Below, in pieces: positions 42,630 through 51,661 of a stretch of DNA of 64,000 nt. The stretch is from positions 62,001-126,000 of the forward strand of contig NZ_JAZHFT010000008.1 of NCBI RefSeq assembly GCF_036541425.1. Reading direction: 5' to 3'. Below the pieces are notes generated by a model. The model made no database searches. It saw only the letters and a list, made by a program, of their open reading frames with translations, and was not told where the DNA came from. Origin of the DNA: Consotaella aegiceratis. GTDB taxonomy: Bacteria > Pseudomonadota > Alphaproteobacteria > Rhizobiales > Rhizobiaceae. Within the stretch, counting starts at the first letter, position 1. Each line of letters begins with the position of its first letter. The translations under genes and the position numbers were made by a program.

Positions 42630-43889
42630 ATGCGCGTCTACGTCTTAACTGCTGCCGCTCTCACGGCACTGATAGCGGCCAACCCCGCCTTCAGCCAGGA
42701 CTCCAAGCCGCTCGCGGGATCGTCGATCACCGTGCTGATGCCGTCACCCCAGGCGTCGAACATCGCCAGCGACTTCGAGAAGGAAACCGGCATCCACGTG
42801 AACCTCCAGACGCTGTCCTGGGACGACATCCGGCCGAAGCTGGTGACGGCGCTGCTGGCCGGCTCGGCGCCGGCCGACGTCACCGAGTTCGACTGGTCCT
42901 GGACCGGCCAGTTCGCCGCCGCCGACTGGTACATGCCGCTCAACGACGAGATCGACGCCGAAGCGGTCGACGACATCGCGACCGCGAAGATCTTCACGGT
43001 CGGCGGCAACCTGCTGGCGGTTCCCTACACCAACGACTTCCGCGTCATGCTGGTCAACAAGAAGCATTTCGAGGATGCCGGCATCACCGAGATGCCGAAG
43101 ACGCTCGACGAACTCATGCAGGATGCCAAGACCATCAAGGAGAAGGGCATCGTCGAATATCCGGTCGGTTTGCCCTTGTCGCCCACCGAAGGCGCTTCGA
43201 CCACCTGGTACCTGCTGACCAAGGCCTTCGGCGGCGAGCTGTTCGACGACGACTTCAATCCGCTGTTCACGGAGAAAGATTCCGCCGGCTACAAGGCGCT
43301 CGCCTTTGAACTCGAACTTCTGCACGAAGGGCTCGTCGATCCCGCGGCCACCAACCTGCGCGACAGCCAGTACAACGAGAGCATCTTTCCCAATGGCGAG
43401 ACCAGCATCATGATCTCGGGCGAGCCGGGGCGGCTCGGCCGGATGAACGATCCCGAGCAGTCGCCGAAGGTGGCAGGCGACATCGAGGCCATCCTGGTTC
43501 CGACCGAGAGCGGCACGACGCGCAGCTTCGGCCTTCCGGAAGGACTCGGCATTCCCAAGGTGTCTGAGAACAAGGAGGCGGCCGTCGCCTTCATCAAGTG
43601 GTTCACCAGCAAGGACTTCCAGATCGAGAACTACGGCAACGGCGTTCTGCCGACGCGCACCTCGGCGCTGTCGGAGCTCAATTCCGGCGGCGACCTGATG
43701 AGCGGCGATGTTCTGGTGGAGGAATCGAAAGTCGTCGAGCCGCTGTTCCCGCAGGGCACGCCGACCTGGTATCCGCAGTTCTCCAGCGCGGTGAACGCGG
43801 CCATCAACAGCGCTGCCAAGGACCAGATCACCGTCGATGAGGCCATGCAGAGCATCGCCGAGGCGACCGAGCAGGCCAAGGCGCAATGA
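42630..43889 (+). CDS. CUT1 sugar ABC transporter solute-binding protein
   Basis: A 419-residue extracellular solute-binding protein (family 1) with a signal peptide (residues 1-22). Typical elements are SITVLMPSPQASNI, ADVTEFDWSWTGQFAA and FPNGETSIMISGEPG, where aromatic residues stack on sugar. It delivers sugar to the two permeases encoded next, with which it overlaps by four bases. In this context the ligand is probably an amino sugar or an oligosaccharide of one. Confidence 0.92.
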   Translation: MRVYVLTAAALTALIAANPAFSQDSKPLAGSSITVLMPSPQASNIASDFEKETGIHVNLQTLSWDDIRPKLVTALLAGSAPADVTEFDWSWTGQFAAADWYMPLNDEIDAEAVDDIATAKIFTVGGNLLAVPYTNDFRVMLVNKKHFEDAGITEMPKTLDELMQDAKTIKEKGIVEYPVGLPLSPTEGASTTWYLLTKAFGGELFDDDFNPLFTEKDSAGYKALAFELELLHEGLVDPAATNLRDSQYNESIFPNGETSIMISGEPGRLGRMNDPEQSPKVAGDIEAILVPTESGTTRSFGLPEGLGIPKVSENKEAAVAFIKWFTSKDFQIENYGNGVLPTRTSALSELNSGGDLMSGDVLVEESKVVEPLFPQGTPTWYPQFSSAVNAAINSAAKDQITVDEAMQSIAEATEQAKAQ

Positions 43890-44800
43890 CGGCCATCGCC
43901 TCGACCGGCGTCTATTCCCGACGAGGCATCGCCAAGAGCGATGCCTTGCTGGGCCTGCTCCTGGTGGCGCCGATCATCATCACGATGGTGGCGCTGGTCT
44001 TTCTGCCGTTGGTCCAGAGCATGTGGGACAGCGTGCATCGGGTCAATCCGATGCTGCCGGGCAAGCCGTTCGTGGGGCTGCAGAACTACAGCCGCATGCT
44101 GTCCGACTCCCAGCTCAATACGTCGTGGGTCAACACCTTCATCTATGTCCTGCTCGCCGTGGCGGCCGAGACCGTTTTCGGCGTGCTGGCGGCCGCCCTG
44201 ATCAACCAGGTCAAGGCCGGGCGTCAGTGGCTCCTGGCCGCCGTCGTCCTGCCCTGGGCCCTGCCGGGCGTGGTCAACGCGGTCATCTGGCTGTGGATCT
44301 TCCAGCCGGGCGCGGGACTTCTCAACGGCATCCTGGTGTCGCTCGGCCTGCCGTTCGACAATCACGTCTGGTTCAACGACCGCACCAGCGCGATCATCGC
44401 GGTCACCGTCGTCCACGTCTGGCGCATGATGCCGCTCACCGTGGTGATTGCCCTAGCGGCGATGCAGGGCATCCCGGCCCATCTCTACGAGGCAGCGCGC
44501 ATCGACGGCGCGAGCCGGTTCCAGATGTTCGCGTCGATCACCCTGCCGCTGATCCGCAGCGCGCTCGCCGTGTCGATGACCAATGCCACGGTCCAAGCCT
44601 TCAACCTGTTCGACGAAGCCTGGGTGCTGGTCGGCTCCAGCCTCGATACGCGGCCGGTTCTCGTCGACGTCTATCTGGAGACGTTCCTGAACCTGCAGTT
44701 CTCCTACGGCATGGCGCTGTCGCTGGTCGTCACCTTCGTGTCGCTGCTGATTTCCCTGATCTACGTGCTCCGCGTTCACCGCAACACCCGGTACGACTGA
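43886..44800 (+). CDS. CUT1 sugar ABC transporter permease (MalF-type)
   Basis: The 304-residue membrane protein has six helices and the EAA loop LYEAARIDGASRFQMFASITLPLI, which docks the ATPase. It overlaps the binding-protein gene by ATGA and the second permease gene by one base (TGATG). It forms the channel with the MalG-type partner. Confidence 0.92.
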   Translation: MTAIASTGVYSRRGIAKSDALLGLLLVAPIIITMVALVFLPLVQSMWDSVHRVNPMLPGKPFVGLQNYSRMLSDSQLNTSWVNTFIYVLLAVAAETVFGVLAAALINQVKAGRQWLLAAVVLPWALPGVVNAVIWLWIFQPGAGLLNGILVSLGLPFDNHVWFNDRTSAIIAVTVVHVWRMMPLTVVIALAAMQGIPAHLYEAARIDGASRFQMFASITLPLIRSALAVSMTNATVQAFNLFDEAWVLVGSSLDTRPVLVDVYLETFLNLQFSYGMALSLVVTFVSLLISLIYVLRVHRNTRYD

Positions 44801-45657
44801 TGAAAACGAGTCTTGGCTACCGCATGATGGTCTGGGGCGGGGTCGGCATCTTGCTGCTCTGGTCGCTCGGCCCGGTCTACTGGACCGTCGCCAGCGCCTT
44901 CACCCCCAACGCCGACTTCGCGGTCCGCCCGATCCATTTCTTCCCGCAGCATTTCACGCTGGACCACTTCTCCAGGCTGCTCGGTATCAACATCGAGCGG
45001 ATCGGCGGTGTCGAGGTCTGGGCACAGTTCCGCGCCGCCTTCGTCAACAGCGTGATCGCCGCCGGCGTGGCGACGGTCCTGTGCGTGGTGATGTCGGCCT
45101 TCGGCGGCTACGCCTTCACGCGGCTGAACTTCCCGGGCCGCCAGCTTCTGTTCGTCGCCGTCGTCGGCACCATCGCCATTCCCGGCTATGCGGTGCTGAT
45201 CCCGCTCTATCGGCTGATGATCGAGCTTCATATGGTCGACACCTATGTCGGCGTCGCGCTGATCTATGTCTCGGCCTTCCTGCCGCTGTCGCTCTGGCTG
45301 ATGCGCAGCGTCTTCGAGGCCTTGCCGATCGCGCTCGAGGAGGCCGCGCAACTCGACGGCGCCGGCCGCCTCTACATCTTCTTCCACATCGTCCTGCCGC
45401 TCGTCGGGCCCGGCCTCACGGCGGCGGCGATCCTCACCTTCCTCGGCGCCTGGGGTCAGTACATGGTGCCGCTGATCTTCTCACCGACGGCGACCAAGCC
45501 CCTGACGGTGCTGATCCCCGAATTCGCGACCAAGAATTTCATCGACTACGGGCTGATCACGGCCAGCGGCACGATCGCCATCGTGGTTCCGGCGCTGGTC
45601 GTCATCTTCCTCAATCGCTACCTCGTCAGCGGCTTGCTGGCCGGCTCGGTGAAATAG
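44800..45657 (+). CDS. CUT1 sugar ABC transporter permease (MalG-type)
   Basis: The 285-residue MalG-like permease has six helices and the EAA loop LEEAAQLDGAGRLYIFFHIVLPL. The start is the ATG sharing one base with the preceding stop; earlier in-frame codons lie inside the first permease gene. A periplasmic segment between helices 1 and 2 carries the usual FTLDHFSRLL. Confidence 0.92.
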   Translation: MKTSLGYRMMVWGGVGILLLWSLGPVYWTVASAFTPNADFAVRPIHFFPQHFTLDHFSRLLGINIERIGGVEVWAQFRAAFVNSVIAAGVATVLCVVMSAFGGYAFTRLNFPGRQLLFVAVVGTIAIPGYAVLIPLYRLMIELHMVDTYVGVALIYVSAFLPLSLWLMRSVFEALPIALEEAAQLDGAGRLYIFFHIVLPLVGPGLTAAAILTFLGAWGQYMVPLIFSPTATKPLTVLIPEFATKNFIDYGLITASGTIAIVVPALVVIFLNRYLVSGLLAGSVK

Positions 45658-45679
45658 AATTGAAAGAACGGAGACTATG

Positions 45680-46630
45680 ATGAGTCCGACCGAGCAAACG
45701 ATCTTCGAACAGTTCGACTATTGGCGGGCCGCGATCCGGCCGACGACGCCGGCCCAACCGAGCGGAACGGCAGTCTTCGTCGGCTGCGGCACGTCCTACA
45801 ACCTCGCTCTGTCCCTGGCCGCGCAGTCCAATAGGCTCGGCCGGTCGGCCATCGCGGTTCCGGGGGGCGAATGGGCGACGCGGGCGGACGCCTATTGCGT
45901 CGACTGGCGCAAGGCGCACGTCTATGCCCTGTCGCGCAGCGGCGAGACGACGGAGACGGTGGCGGCGGCCAAGGCCAGCCGGAATGCCGGCGGCTTCGTC
46001 ACGGCGATCACCGTCGAACCGGAGAGCACCCTGGCGAAGTCCTGCGACGAGGCGATTGTGGCCGCGACGCACCCCCAGGAAGGGATCGTCATGACGACGT
46101 CCGCCAGCCTCATGCTGCTGCTGGGGCTGCAGGCGATGGGTGTCGGCCTGTCGGCCTCGCTTCCCGATGCCGCGCGGACGCTTCTTGAAGCGCTCGACGC
46201 CCGGCATGCTCCCTCCCTCGCCGGCCGCTCGCACTTCGTCTTCCTGGGCGGAGGCGCGCTTTACGGCGTCGCGCTGGAAGGCGCCCTGAAGCTGATGGAG
46301 ATGAGCCAGTCCTTCACCCAAGGCTTCCATCCGCAGGAATACCGGCACGGCCCGGTCAGCCTCATCGACGGGAAGAGCACGGTGATCCTGCTCTACAGCG
46401 ATCAGGTCGAGGCGGAAGCGATGCTGGCCGGCGAGTTGCAGGAGAAGGGTGCCCTGGTCGTCGGCTTTGGCGGTCCCGGCGACATCCGCTTCGACGTGTC
46501 GGTCGCCCTCCCCGAAAAGGGGCTGGCCTGCCTTCCGGCGCTCCAGCTTCTCGGCGAGCGCCGCGCCCAGGCCTGCGGCCTCGACACCGTCAGCCCGCGC
46601 CACCTGACCAAGGTTGTCACCCTGGTCTGA
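45680..46630 (+). CDS. SIS-domain sugar isomerase/deaminase (GlmS C-terminal-like, AgaS-like)
   Basis: About 316 residues with two SIS domains: VGCGTSYNLALSLA, SRSGETTET and the late EYRHGPVSL, as in the isomerase half of GlmS. There is no glutaminase domain, so it would deaminate and isomerise an amino-sugar 6-phosphate to a ketose 6-phosphate, linking imported amino sugar to glycolysis. Of two adjacent ATGs, the second is six bases after GGAG. The kinase and ABC genes of the same operon support this role. Confidence 0.87.
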   Translation: MSPTEQTIFEQFDYWRAAIRPTTPAQPSGTAVFVGCGTSYNLALSLAAQSNRLGRSAIAVPGGEWATRADAYCVDWRKAHVYALSRSGETTETVAAAKASRNAGGFVTAITVEPESTLAKSCDEAIVAATHPQEGIVMTTSASLMLLLGLQAMGVGLSASLPDAARTLLEALDARHAPSLAGRSHFVFLGGGALYGVALEGALKLMEMSQSFTQGFHPQEYRHGPVSLIDGKSTVILLYSDQVEAEAMLAGELQEKGALVVGFGGPGDIRFDVSVALPEKGLACLPALQLLGERRAQACGLDTVSPRHLTKVVTLV

Positions 46631-46722
46631 AGGCCAGCGCCCTTCGGGCGTGAGCTCGAAGAGCAAGCGATGGCGCCCGTTGCAGACGGCGCCCGGCGTG
46701 AACGAGTGAGCAGGAGAGCGCG

Positions 46723-47784
46723 ATGGGCACGGTCACCATCAACCACGTCAAGAAGGACTTCGGCAAAGCCGAGATCCTGCACGGCATCGACATCGACATC
46801 GACGACGGCGAGTTCGTCATCCTCGTCGGGCCGTCCGGCTGCGGCAAGTCCACTCTGCTGCGGATGATCGCGGGACTGGAGGAGATATCCTCGGGCGAGA
46901 TCAATGTCGCCGGGCGCGTCGTCAACGACCTGGCGCCGAAGGAACGCGACATCGCCATGGTGTTCCAGTCCTATGCGCTCTATCCGCACATGACGGTCGC
47001 CGAGAACATGGGCTTCTCGCTCAAGCTGGCCCGGGCCAGCAAGCCGGAGATCGCCGAGCGCGTGGCCCAGGCGGCGCAGATCCTGGGGCTGGCCGCGCTG
47101 CTCGACCGCTATCCGCGCCAGCTTTCCGGCGGTCAGCGCCAGCGCGTCGCCATGGGCCGGGCGATCGTGCGCAACCCGCAGGTCTTCCTGTTCGACGAGC
47201 CGCTGTCCAATCTCGACGCCAAGCTGCGCGTGGCCATGCGCACCGAGATCAAGGCCATGCATCAGCGGCTGAAGACGACGACGATCTACGTCACGCACGA
47301 CCAGATCGAGGCGATGACCATGGCCGACCGGATCGTCGTCATGCATGACGGCTTCATCGAGCAGATCGGCACGCCGCTCGAACTCTACGACACGCCGGCC
47401 AACACCTTTGTGGCCGGCTTCATCGGATCGCCGTCGATGAACATGATCGCCGGCCGGATCGCGGGTGGCGCCTTTGTAGCCGACGACGGCACGCGGGTTC
47501 CGCTCGATGGAGCGGCCGCTGGAACCGAAGAAGGGCAGGCCGTCGTGCTCGGCCTGCGCCCGGAGCATTTCCGCCTGGACGAGGCGGGGCTGCCGGCCGA
47601 GATCGTCACGGTCGAGCCGACCGGCGCGGAAACCCACCTGTCGTTGCGCCTGGCGGGCCATGACGTGGTCGCGGCCCTGCGCGAGCGCGTTGTCGAGAAG
47701 GCGGGTGCCACCGTGTGTCTGTCGCCAGACCCCGGCAAGATCCATCTCTTCGATGCGACGACGAAACGGCGCCTCGCCGCCTGA
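46723..47784 (+). CDS. Sugar ABC transporter ATP-binding protein (MalK/UgpC type)
   Basis: The 353-residue ATPase has Walker A GPSGCGKST, Q-loop FQSYALYPHM, signature LSGGQRQR, Walker B VFLFDEPLSNLD, the switch histidine in VTHDQ and a C-terminal TOBE domain from about residue 240. The LRPEHF segment typical of MalK/UgpC is present. It powers the CUT1 importer of this operon. A 92-bp gap with small GC-rich palindromes separates it from the SIS gene. Confidence 0.93.
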   Translation: MGTVTINHVKKDFGKAEILHGIDIDIDDGEFVILVGPSGCGKSTLLRMIAGLEEISSGEINVAGRVVNDLAPKERDIAMVFQSYALYPHMTVAENMGFSLKLARASKPEIAERVAQAAQILGLAALLDRYPRQLSGGQRQRVAMGRAIVRNPQVFLFDEPLSNLDAKLRVAMRTEIKAMHQRLKTTTIYVTHDQIEAMTMADRIVVMHDGFIEQIGTPLELYDTPANTFVAGFIGSPSMNMIAGRIAGGAFVADDGTRVPLDGAAAGTEEGQAVVLGLRPEHFRLDEAGLPAEIVTVEPTGAETHLSLRLAGHDVVAALRERVVEKAGATVCLSPDPGKIHLFDATTKRRLAA

Positions 47785-47797
47785 GTTCCGCCAGTGG

Positions 47798-48835
47798 CTA
47801 GGCCGACTGGCGCATGACGAGTTGGCCGACCAAGGTGGTCCGCACGGTCGGCTCGCCGGGCGACTGGTCGGTGCCGTCGCGCAGGCTGGCGAACAGGATA
47901 TCGGTGCTGCGAATGGCGATCGCGTCGATGTCCTGCGCCACGGTGGTCAGCGGCGGGCAGGTGTAGCGGCTCAGCGGATGATCGTCATGGCCCGCGACGC
48001 GCAGATCGCAGTCCTCGTCGCGCCCGACCTTGAGGCCGCGGCTGAAGGCCGCCGACATCACCCCGAAGGCGATGCGGTCGTTGGCGCAAAGGATGGTGCG
48101 CGTCGGCAGCGACCTGGCGTCGAGGATACGCTGCATTTCGATGAATCCGATCTCCTCGAACTCCCACGAGGTATCTTGCGCCTGCCCGACGACGATCGGC
48201 TCGAGCCCCCGCTGCTCCATGATCGCGATATAGGCCTCGCGGCGCTCCGAGGCGTTGCGGTTGACCGGCGGCATTTCGAAATAGGTCGGGTGCTCGCCGG
48301 TTCGGCAAAGATACTCGACCAGCAGCGCGATGCTCTGGCGATTGTCCGTGCCCACGAACGGCCCCTGGCCGTCGATCCGGGAATCGAAGAACACCAGGGG
48401 GATGTCGTCCTGCAGCGAGGCGAGCATCTTGATGTCCGTCTCCGCCCCGAGCGGCGCGACCAGCGCACCCGCGACCTTCAGCGACAGCAGCGTGTCGACC
48501 GCCCGCGCCTCCAGCGTCGGCGAGCCGTGCGAGGAGATCACGATCGGCCAGAACCCGGTGTCGAGGCAGCGCAGTTCGACCTTGCGCACCAGCGCGGCGT
48601 AGAACGGATCGGTGATGTGCGGCACGATGACGCCGATGTGGCGGGTCTGCTTTCGATTGAGGTTCCGCGCGAACAGGTTGGGCCGGTATTCCGACCCCTC
48701 GAGCGCGGCTTCGATCTTGCGGCGGGTGGCGGCCCGAACACTCTCGGGATCGTCGAAATATTTCGACAAGGTCGGTCGCGACACGCCACAGGCCAGCGCA
48801 AGCTCGTCCATCGTCCGAAAGCGTTTCGAGCTCAA
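47798..48835 (-). CDS. LacI-family transcriptional regulator
   Basis: A 345-residue LacI protein: N-terminal HTH TMDELALACGVSRPTLSKYFDD, hinge YRPNLFARNLNRKQT and a periplasmic-binding-like sensor domain starting HIGVIVPHITDPFY. The TTG start is well supported by a GAGGAGG site. It is divergent from the Rbs-type ABC operon, with an inverted repeat between, so it is probably the repressor of the tagatose-like operon. Confidence 0.92.
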   Translation of the reverse strand: MSSKRFRTMDELALACGVSRPTLSKYFDDPESVRAATRRKIEAALEGSEYRPNLFARNLNRKQTRHIGVIVPHITDPFYAALVRKVELRCLDTGFWPIVISSHGSPTLEARAVDTLLSLKVAGALVAPLGAETDIKMLASLQDDIPLVFFDSRIDGQGPFVGTDNRQSIALLVEYLCRTGEHPTYFEMPPVNRNASERREAYIAIMEQRGLEPIVVGQAQDTSWEFEEIGFIEMQRILDARSLPTRTILCANDRIAFGVMSAAFSRGLKVGRDEDCDLRVAGHDDHPLSRYTCPPLTTVAQDIDAIAIRSTDILFASLRDGTDQSPGEPTVRTTLVGQLVMRQSA

Positions 48836-48982
48836 CTCTTCCTCCTCGTCGTGCCTCAGCCGAAAACCGCCGATTGTTCCAAACGGGCCGCCAGCACCGG
48901 TCCGCCGCCAGCCGGATCGCCGCCTGCCCGCTTCCGGCGCGAGACATTAGCCGGCTCTTCGGTATCCATCAAAATTTTACGC

Positions 48983-49009
48983 GCGTCAAATTTTAAGTTG
49001 ACGCTCAAC
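48983..49009. promoter_or_regulatory. Inverted repeats, candidate LacI operator
   Basis: Two overlapping palindromes lie in the divergent gap: GCGTCAA / TTGACGC with an 8-base spacer, and the compact GTTGA-CGC-TCAAC. Their AT-rich setting midway between the lacI-like gene and the ABC operon fits a LacI-family operator. Confidence 0.6.
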
Positions 49010-49137
49010 AAGTCCGTGGTTATGAGTTTGGTCGACCGTAGGCCATGGGCGCGCCGCGTTTGCGATCACTGGAATGGCCGGTCGATAGGGATGGAGCTCG
49101 CTCAGCACGCGGCGCTGAGCCATTGAGGAGGCATTTC

Positions 49138-50034
49138 ATGCTCAAAAAGACCGTAACGGGCCTGTTGGCCGGCATCGCGCTCATCGCCACTGCGGCCGGT
49201 GCATCGGCCGATGGCATCGGCGCGTCGCTGCTGACGCAGCAGCACCCGTTCTATATCGAGCTGGCGGACGCCATGAAGGCCGAAGCCAAGGAAGACAACG
49301 TTTCCCTCGAGGTCTCGATCGCCAACCAGGATCTCAGCAAGCAGCTGGCCGACGTCGAGGATTTCATCACCAAGGGCGTCGACGTGCTGATCATCTCGCC
49401 GGTGGATTCCTCGGGCGTCCGCGCCGCCATCCGGCGCGCGCAGAATGCCGGCATCAAGGTCATCACGGTCGACGTGCCGGCCAAGGACATCGAGGTGACG
49501 TCGCATATCGGCACCGACAATTACACCGGTGGCGTCAAGGCTGGGAACCTGATGGCCGAGGATCTCGGCGACGAGGGACAGGTCGCCCTCATCACCTATC
49601 CGACCGTGCAGTCGGTGGTCGACCGCATCAACGGCTTCAAGAAGGCGCTGGAAGATCATCCGAACGTGAAGATCGTCGCCGAGCAGGCCGGCATCACGCG
49701 CGCCGAGGCCCTGTCGGTCGCCCAGAACATGCTGCAGGCCAATCCGGACATCGACGGCATCTTCGGCTTCGGCGACGATGCGGCGCTGGCCGCCGCGGCG
49801 GCGGTGAAGTCCGCCGGGATGCAGGACAAGGTCCAGGTCATCGGCTTCGACGGCATGGAAGAAGCCCGCAACGCCGTCGACAACGATCCGGTCATGGTCG
49901 GGGTCATCCGCCAATACCCCGACGAGATGGGCCGCACGGCGGTCAAGACCGCGGTTAAGGTCATTGCCGGCGAGGACGTTCCGGCCGAACAGCCGATCGA
50001 ACCCGGCGTTTACACCAAGGACGGCGAAGAATAG
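49138..50034 (+). CDS. Rbs-type ABC transporter sugar-binding protein
   Basis: The 298-residue periplasmic binding protein (RbsB-like) has a signal peptide (residues 1-24). Family features are LTQQHPFYIELADAMKAEA, DVLIISPVDSSGVRAAI and IFGFGDDAALAAAAA. The ATG is eight bases after GAGGAGG. It is the first gene of the LacI-linked operon and is followed by a strong hairpin. Confidence 0.93.
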   Translation: MLKKTVTGLLAGIALIATAAGASADGIGASLLTQQHPFYIELADAMKAEAKEDNVSLEVSIANQDLSKQLADVEDFITKGVDVLIISPVDSSGVRAAIRRAQNAGIKVITVDVPAKDIEVTSHIGTDNYTGGVKAGNLMAEDLGDEGQVALITYPTVQSVVDRINGFKKALEDHPNVKIVAEQAGITRAEALSVAQNMLQANPDIDGIFGFGDDAALAAAAAVKSAGMQDKVQVIGFDGMEEARNAVDNDPVMVGVIRQYPDEMGRTAVKTAVKVIAGEDVPAEQPIEPGVYTKDGEE

Positions 50035-50045
50035 CTTTCGCCGAA

Positions 50046-50066
50046 GGGCGGCCCCACGGGCCGCCC
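50046..50066 (+). promoter_or_regulatory. Intercistronic hairpin after the binding-protein gene
   Basis: A perfect 9-bp GC stem (GGGCGGCCC and complement) with a CAC loop and no T-tract separates the binding-protein gene from the ATPase gene. It probably raises the binding-protein:permease ratio by mRNA stabilisation or partial termination. Confidence 0.55.
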
Positions 50067-50164
50067 ATCTCCGACTATCGCAGCGGAGCGCCCGGTCGAG
50101 CACGGCGAAGATCGCCTTCCTCCCGGTCCGCGGCTCCGTCCGTCCGCCCGGCGCAAGGCAGTCC

Positions 50165-51661
50165 ATGTCCTACCTTCTCGAAATCAGGGATGTCGCCAAG
50201 ACGTTCGGCCCGATCGTCGCGCTGAAGAGCATGAGCTTGCAGGTGCGTCCCGGCGAGGTTCATGCGCTGATCGGCGAAAACGGTGCCGGCAAGTCGACCC
50301 TGATGAAGATCCTGACCGGCCTTTACACGCCGACGTCGGGCTCCATCACGCTGCGCGGCGAAGCCTATGCGCCGCACGATCCCCGGGATGCCGCGGAACG
50401 CGGACTGTCGATCGTCTTTCAGGAACTGAGCCTGTGCCGCAACCTGTCGGTCGCGGCCAATGTCTTTGCCAACCACGAGCCGAGCCGTTTCGGCTTCATC
50501 CGCCGACGCGACCTGGAGAAGCGGGCGCGCGAGCTGATCGCCGAGCTTGGCCTGCCGGTGCGCGCGGACGCCAGGGTGGGCGATCTCTCCATCGCCCAAC
50601 AGCAGTTGGTGGAAATCGCCAAGGGCCTGAGCCGTCCGGCGGACGTTCTGATCCTGGACGAGCCGACCTCGTCGCTGTCGGAAAACGAGGTCGAGCTTCT
50701 GTTCGCCATCATCGAACGATTGAAGGCGCGCGGCACCTCGGTGATCTACATCTCGCATCGCCTCGAGGAGATCATGACGATTTCCGACGCGATCACCGTC
50801 ATCCGCGACGGCGAATTCGTGACGACGATGGCGACGTGCGAGGCCACCGTGGACGATCTGATCGCGCTGATGGTCGGCCGGCCGCTGCAGGAGATCTATC
50901 CGCCGCGAACGGTGCCGGCGCCCGGAACCGAGGTCGCGCCGGTGCTGGAGGTGGAGAAGCTCTCCAGTCCCGAGCGCTTCCACGACGTCGACCTGGCGAT
51001 CCGGCCCGGCGAGATCGTCGGCCTGTTCGGCCTGGTCGGCGCGGGACGCACCGAGGTGATGAAGGCGCTGTTCGGCATCTATCCGTCGAGCGGAACGATC
51101 CGCCTGGACGGCAAGGCCGTGAGAATGCGCTCGCCTGCCGACGCCATCGCGGCGCGGATCGGCTTCGCCACCGAGAACCGCAAGGAAGAGGGCCTGGTCC
51201 TGGCGCACAGCGTCGAGCGCAACATCAACATGGTCACGCTCGGCAACCTCTCCGACGCGCTGGGATTTGCGCGGTCGCGCGCGGAGCGGCGGCAGGCCGA
51301 CATCGAGGTCCAGCGCTTCGGCGTGAAGACCAACTCGATTTCGACCGTGGTCGGCACGCTCTCGGGCGGCAACCAGCAGAAGGTGGTTCTGGCCAAGTGG
51401 CTGGCGCTCAATCCGCGCGTCCTGATCCTCGACGAGCCCACGCGCGGCGTCGACGTCGGCGCCAAGGCGGAGATCTATCGGATCATCCGCGAACTGGCGG
51501 CGCAGGGAACGGCCATTCTGATGGTCTCCTCCGAACTTCCCGAAGTGCTCGGCCTCAGCGATCGCGTAGTCGTCATGCACGAGGGCCGCGTCACCGCGAC
51601 ATTGCCTGCCGAAGGCCTGAAGCCCGAAACCGTCATGACCTTTGCAGCCGGAATGGAATGA
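50165..51661 (+). CDS. Rbs-type ABC transporter double ATP-binding protein
   Basis: The 498-residue protein has two ATPase domains. The first has Walker A GENGAGKST and LSI-AQQQL signature; the second lacks a standard P-loop (GLVGAGRTE) but has LSGGNQQKVVLAKWL and the Walker B LILDEPTRGVDVG, as in RbsA, XylG and MglA. It drives import with the downstream permease. The ATG at 50165 begins the conserved N-terminus; more upstream codons read through the hairpin gap. Confidence 0.94.
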   Translation: MSYLLEIRDVAKTFGPIVALKSMSLQVRPGEVHALIGENGAGKSTLMKILTGLYTPTSGSITLRGEAYAPHDPRDAAERGLSIVFQELSLCRNLSVAANVFANHEPSRFGFIRRRDLEKRARELIAELGLPVRADARVGDLSIAQQQLVEIAKGLSRPADVLILDEPTSSLSENEVELLFAIIERLKARGTSVIYISHRLEEIMTISDAITVIRDGEFVTTMATCEATVDDLIALMVGRPLQEIYPPRTVPAPGTEVAPVLEVEKLSSPERFHDVDLAIRPGEIVGLFGLVGAGRTEVMKALFGIYPSSGTIRLDGKAVRMRSPADAIAARIGFATENRKEEGLVLAHSVERNINMVTLGNLSDALGFARSRAERRQADIEVQRFGVKTNSISTVVGTLSGGNQQKVVLAKWLALNPRVLILDEPTRGVDVGAKAEIYRIIRELAAQGTAILMVSSELPEVLGLSDRVVVMHEGRVTATLPAEGLKPETVMTFAAGME

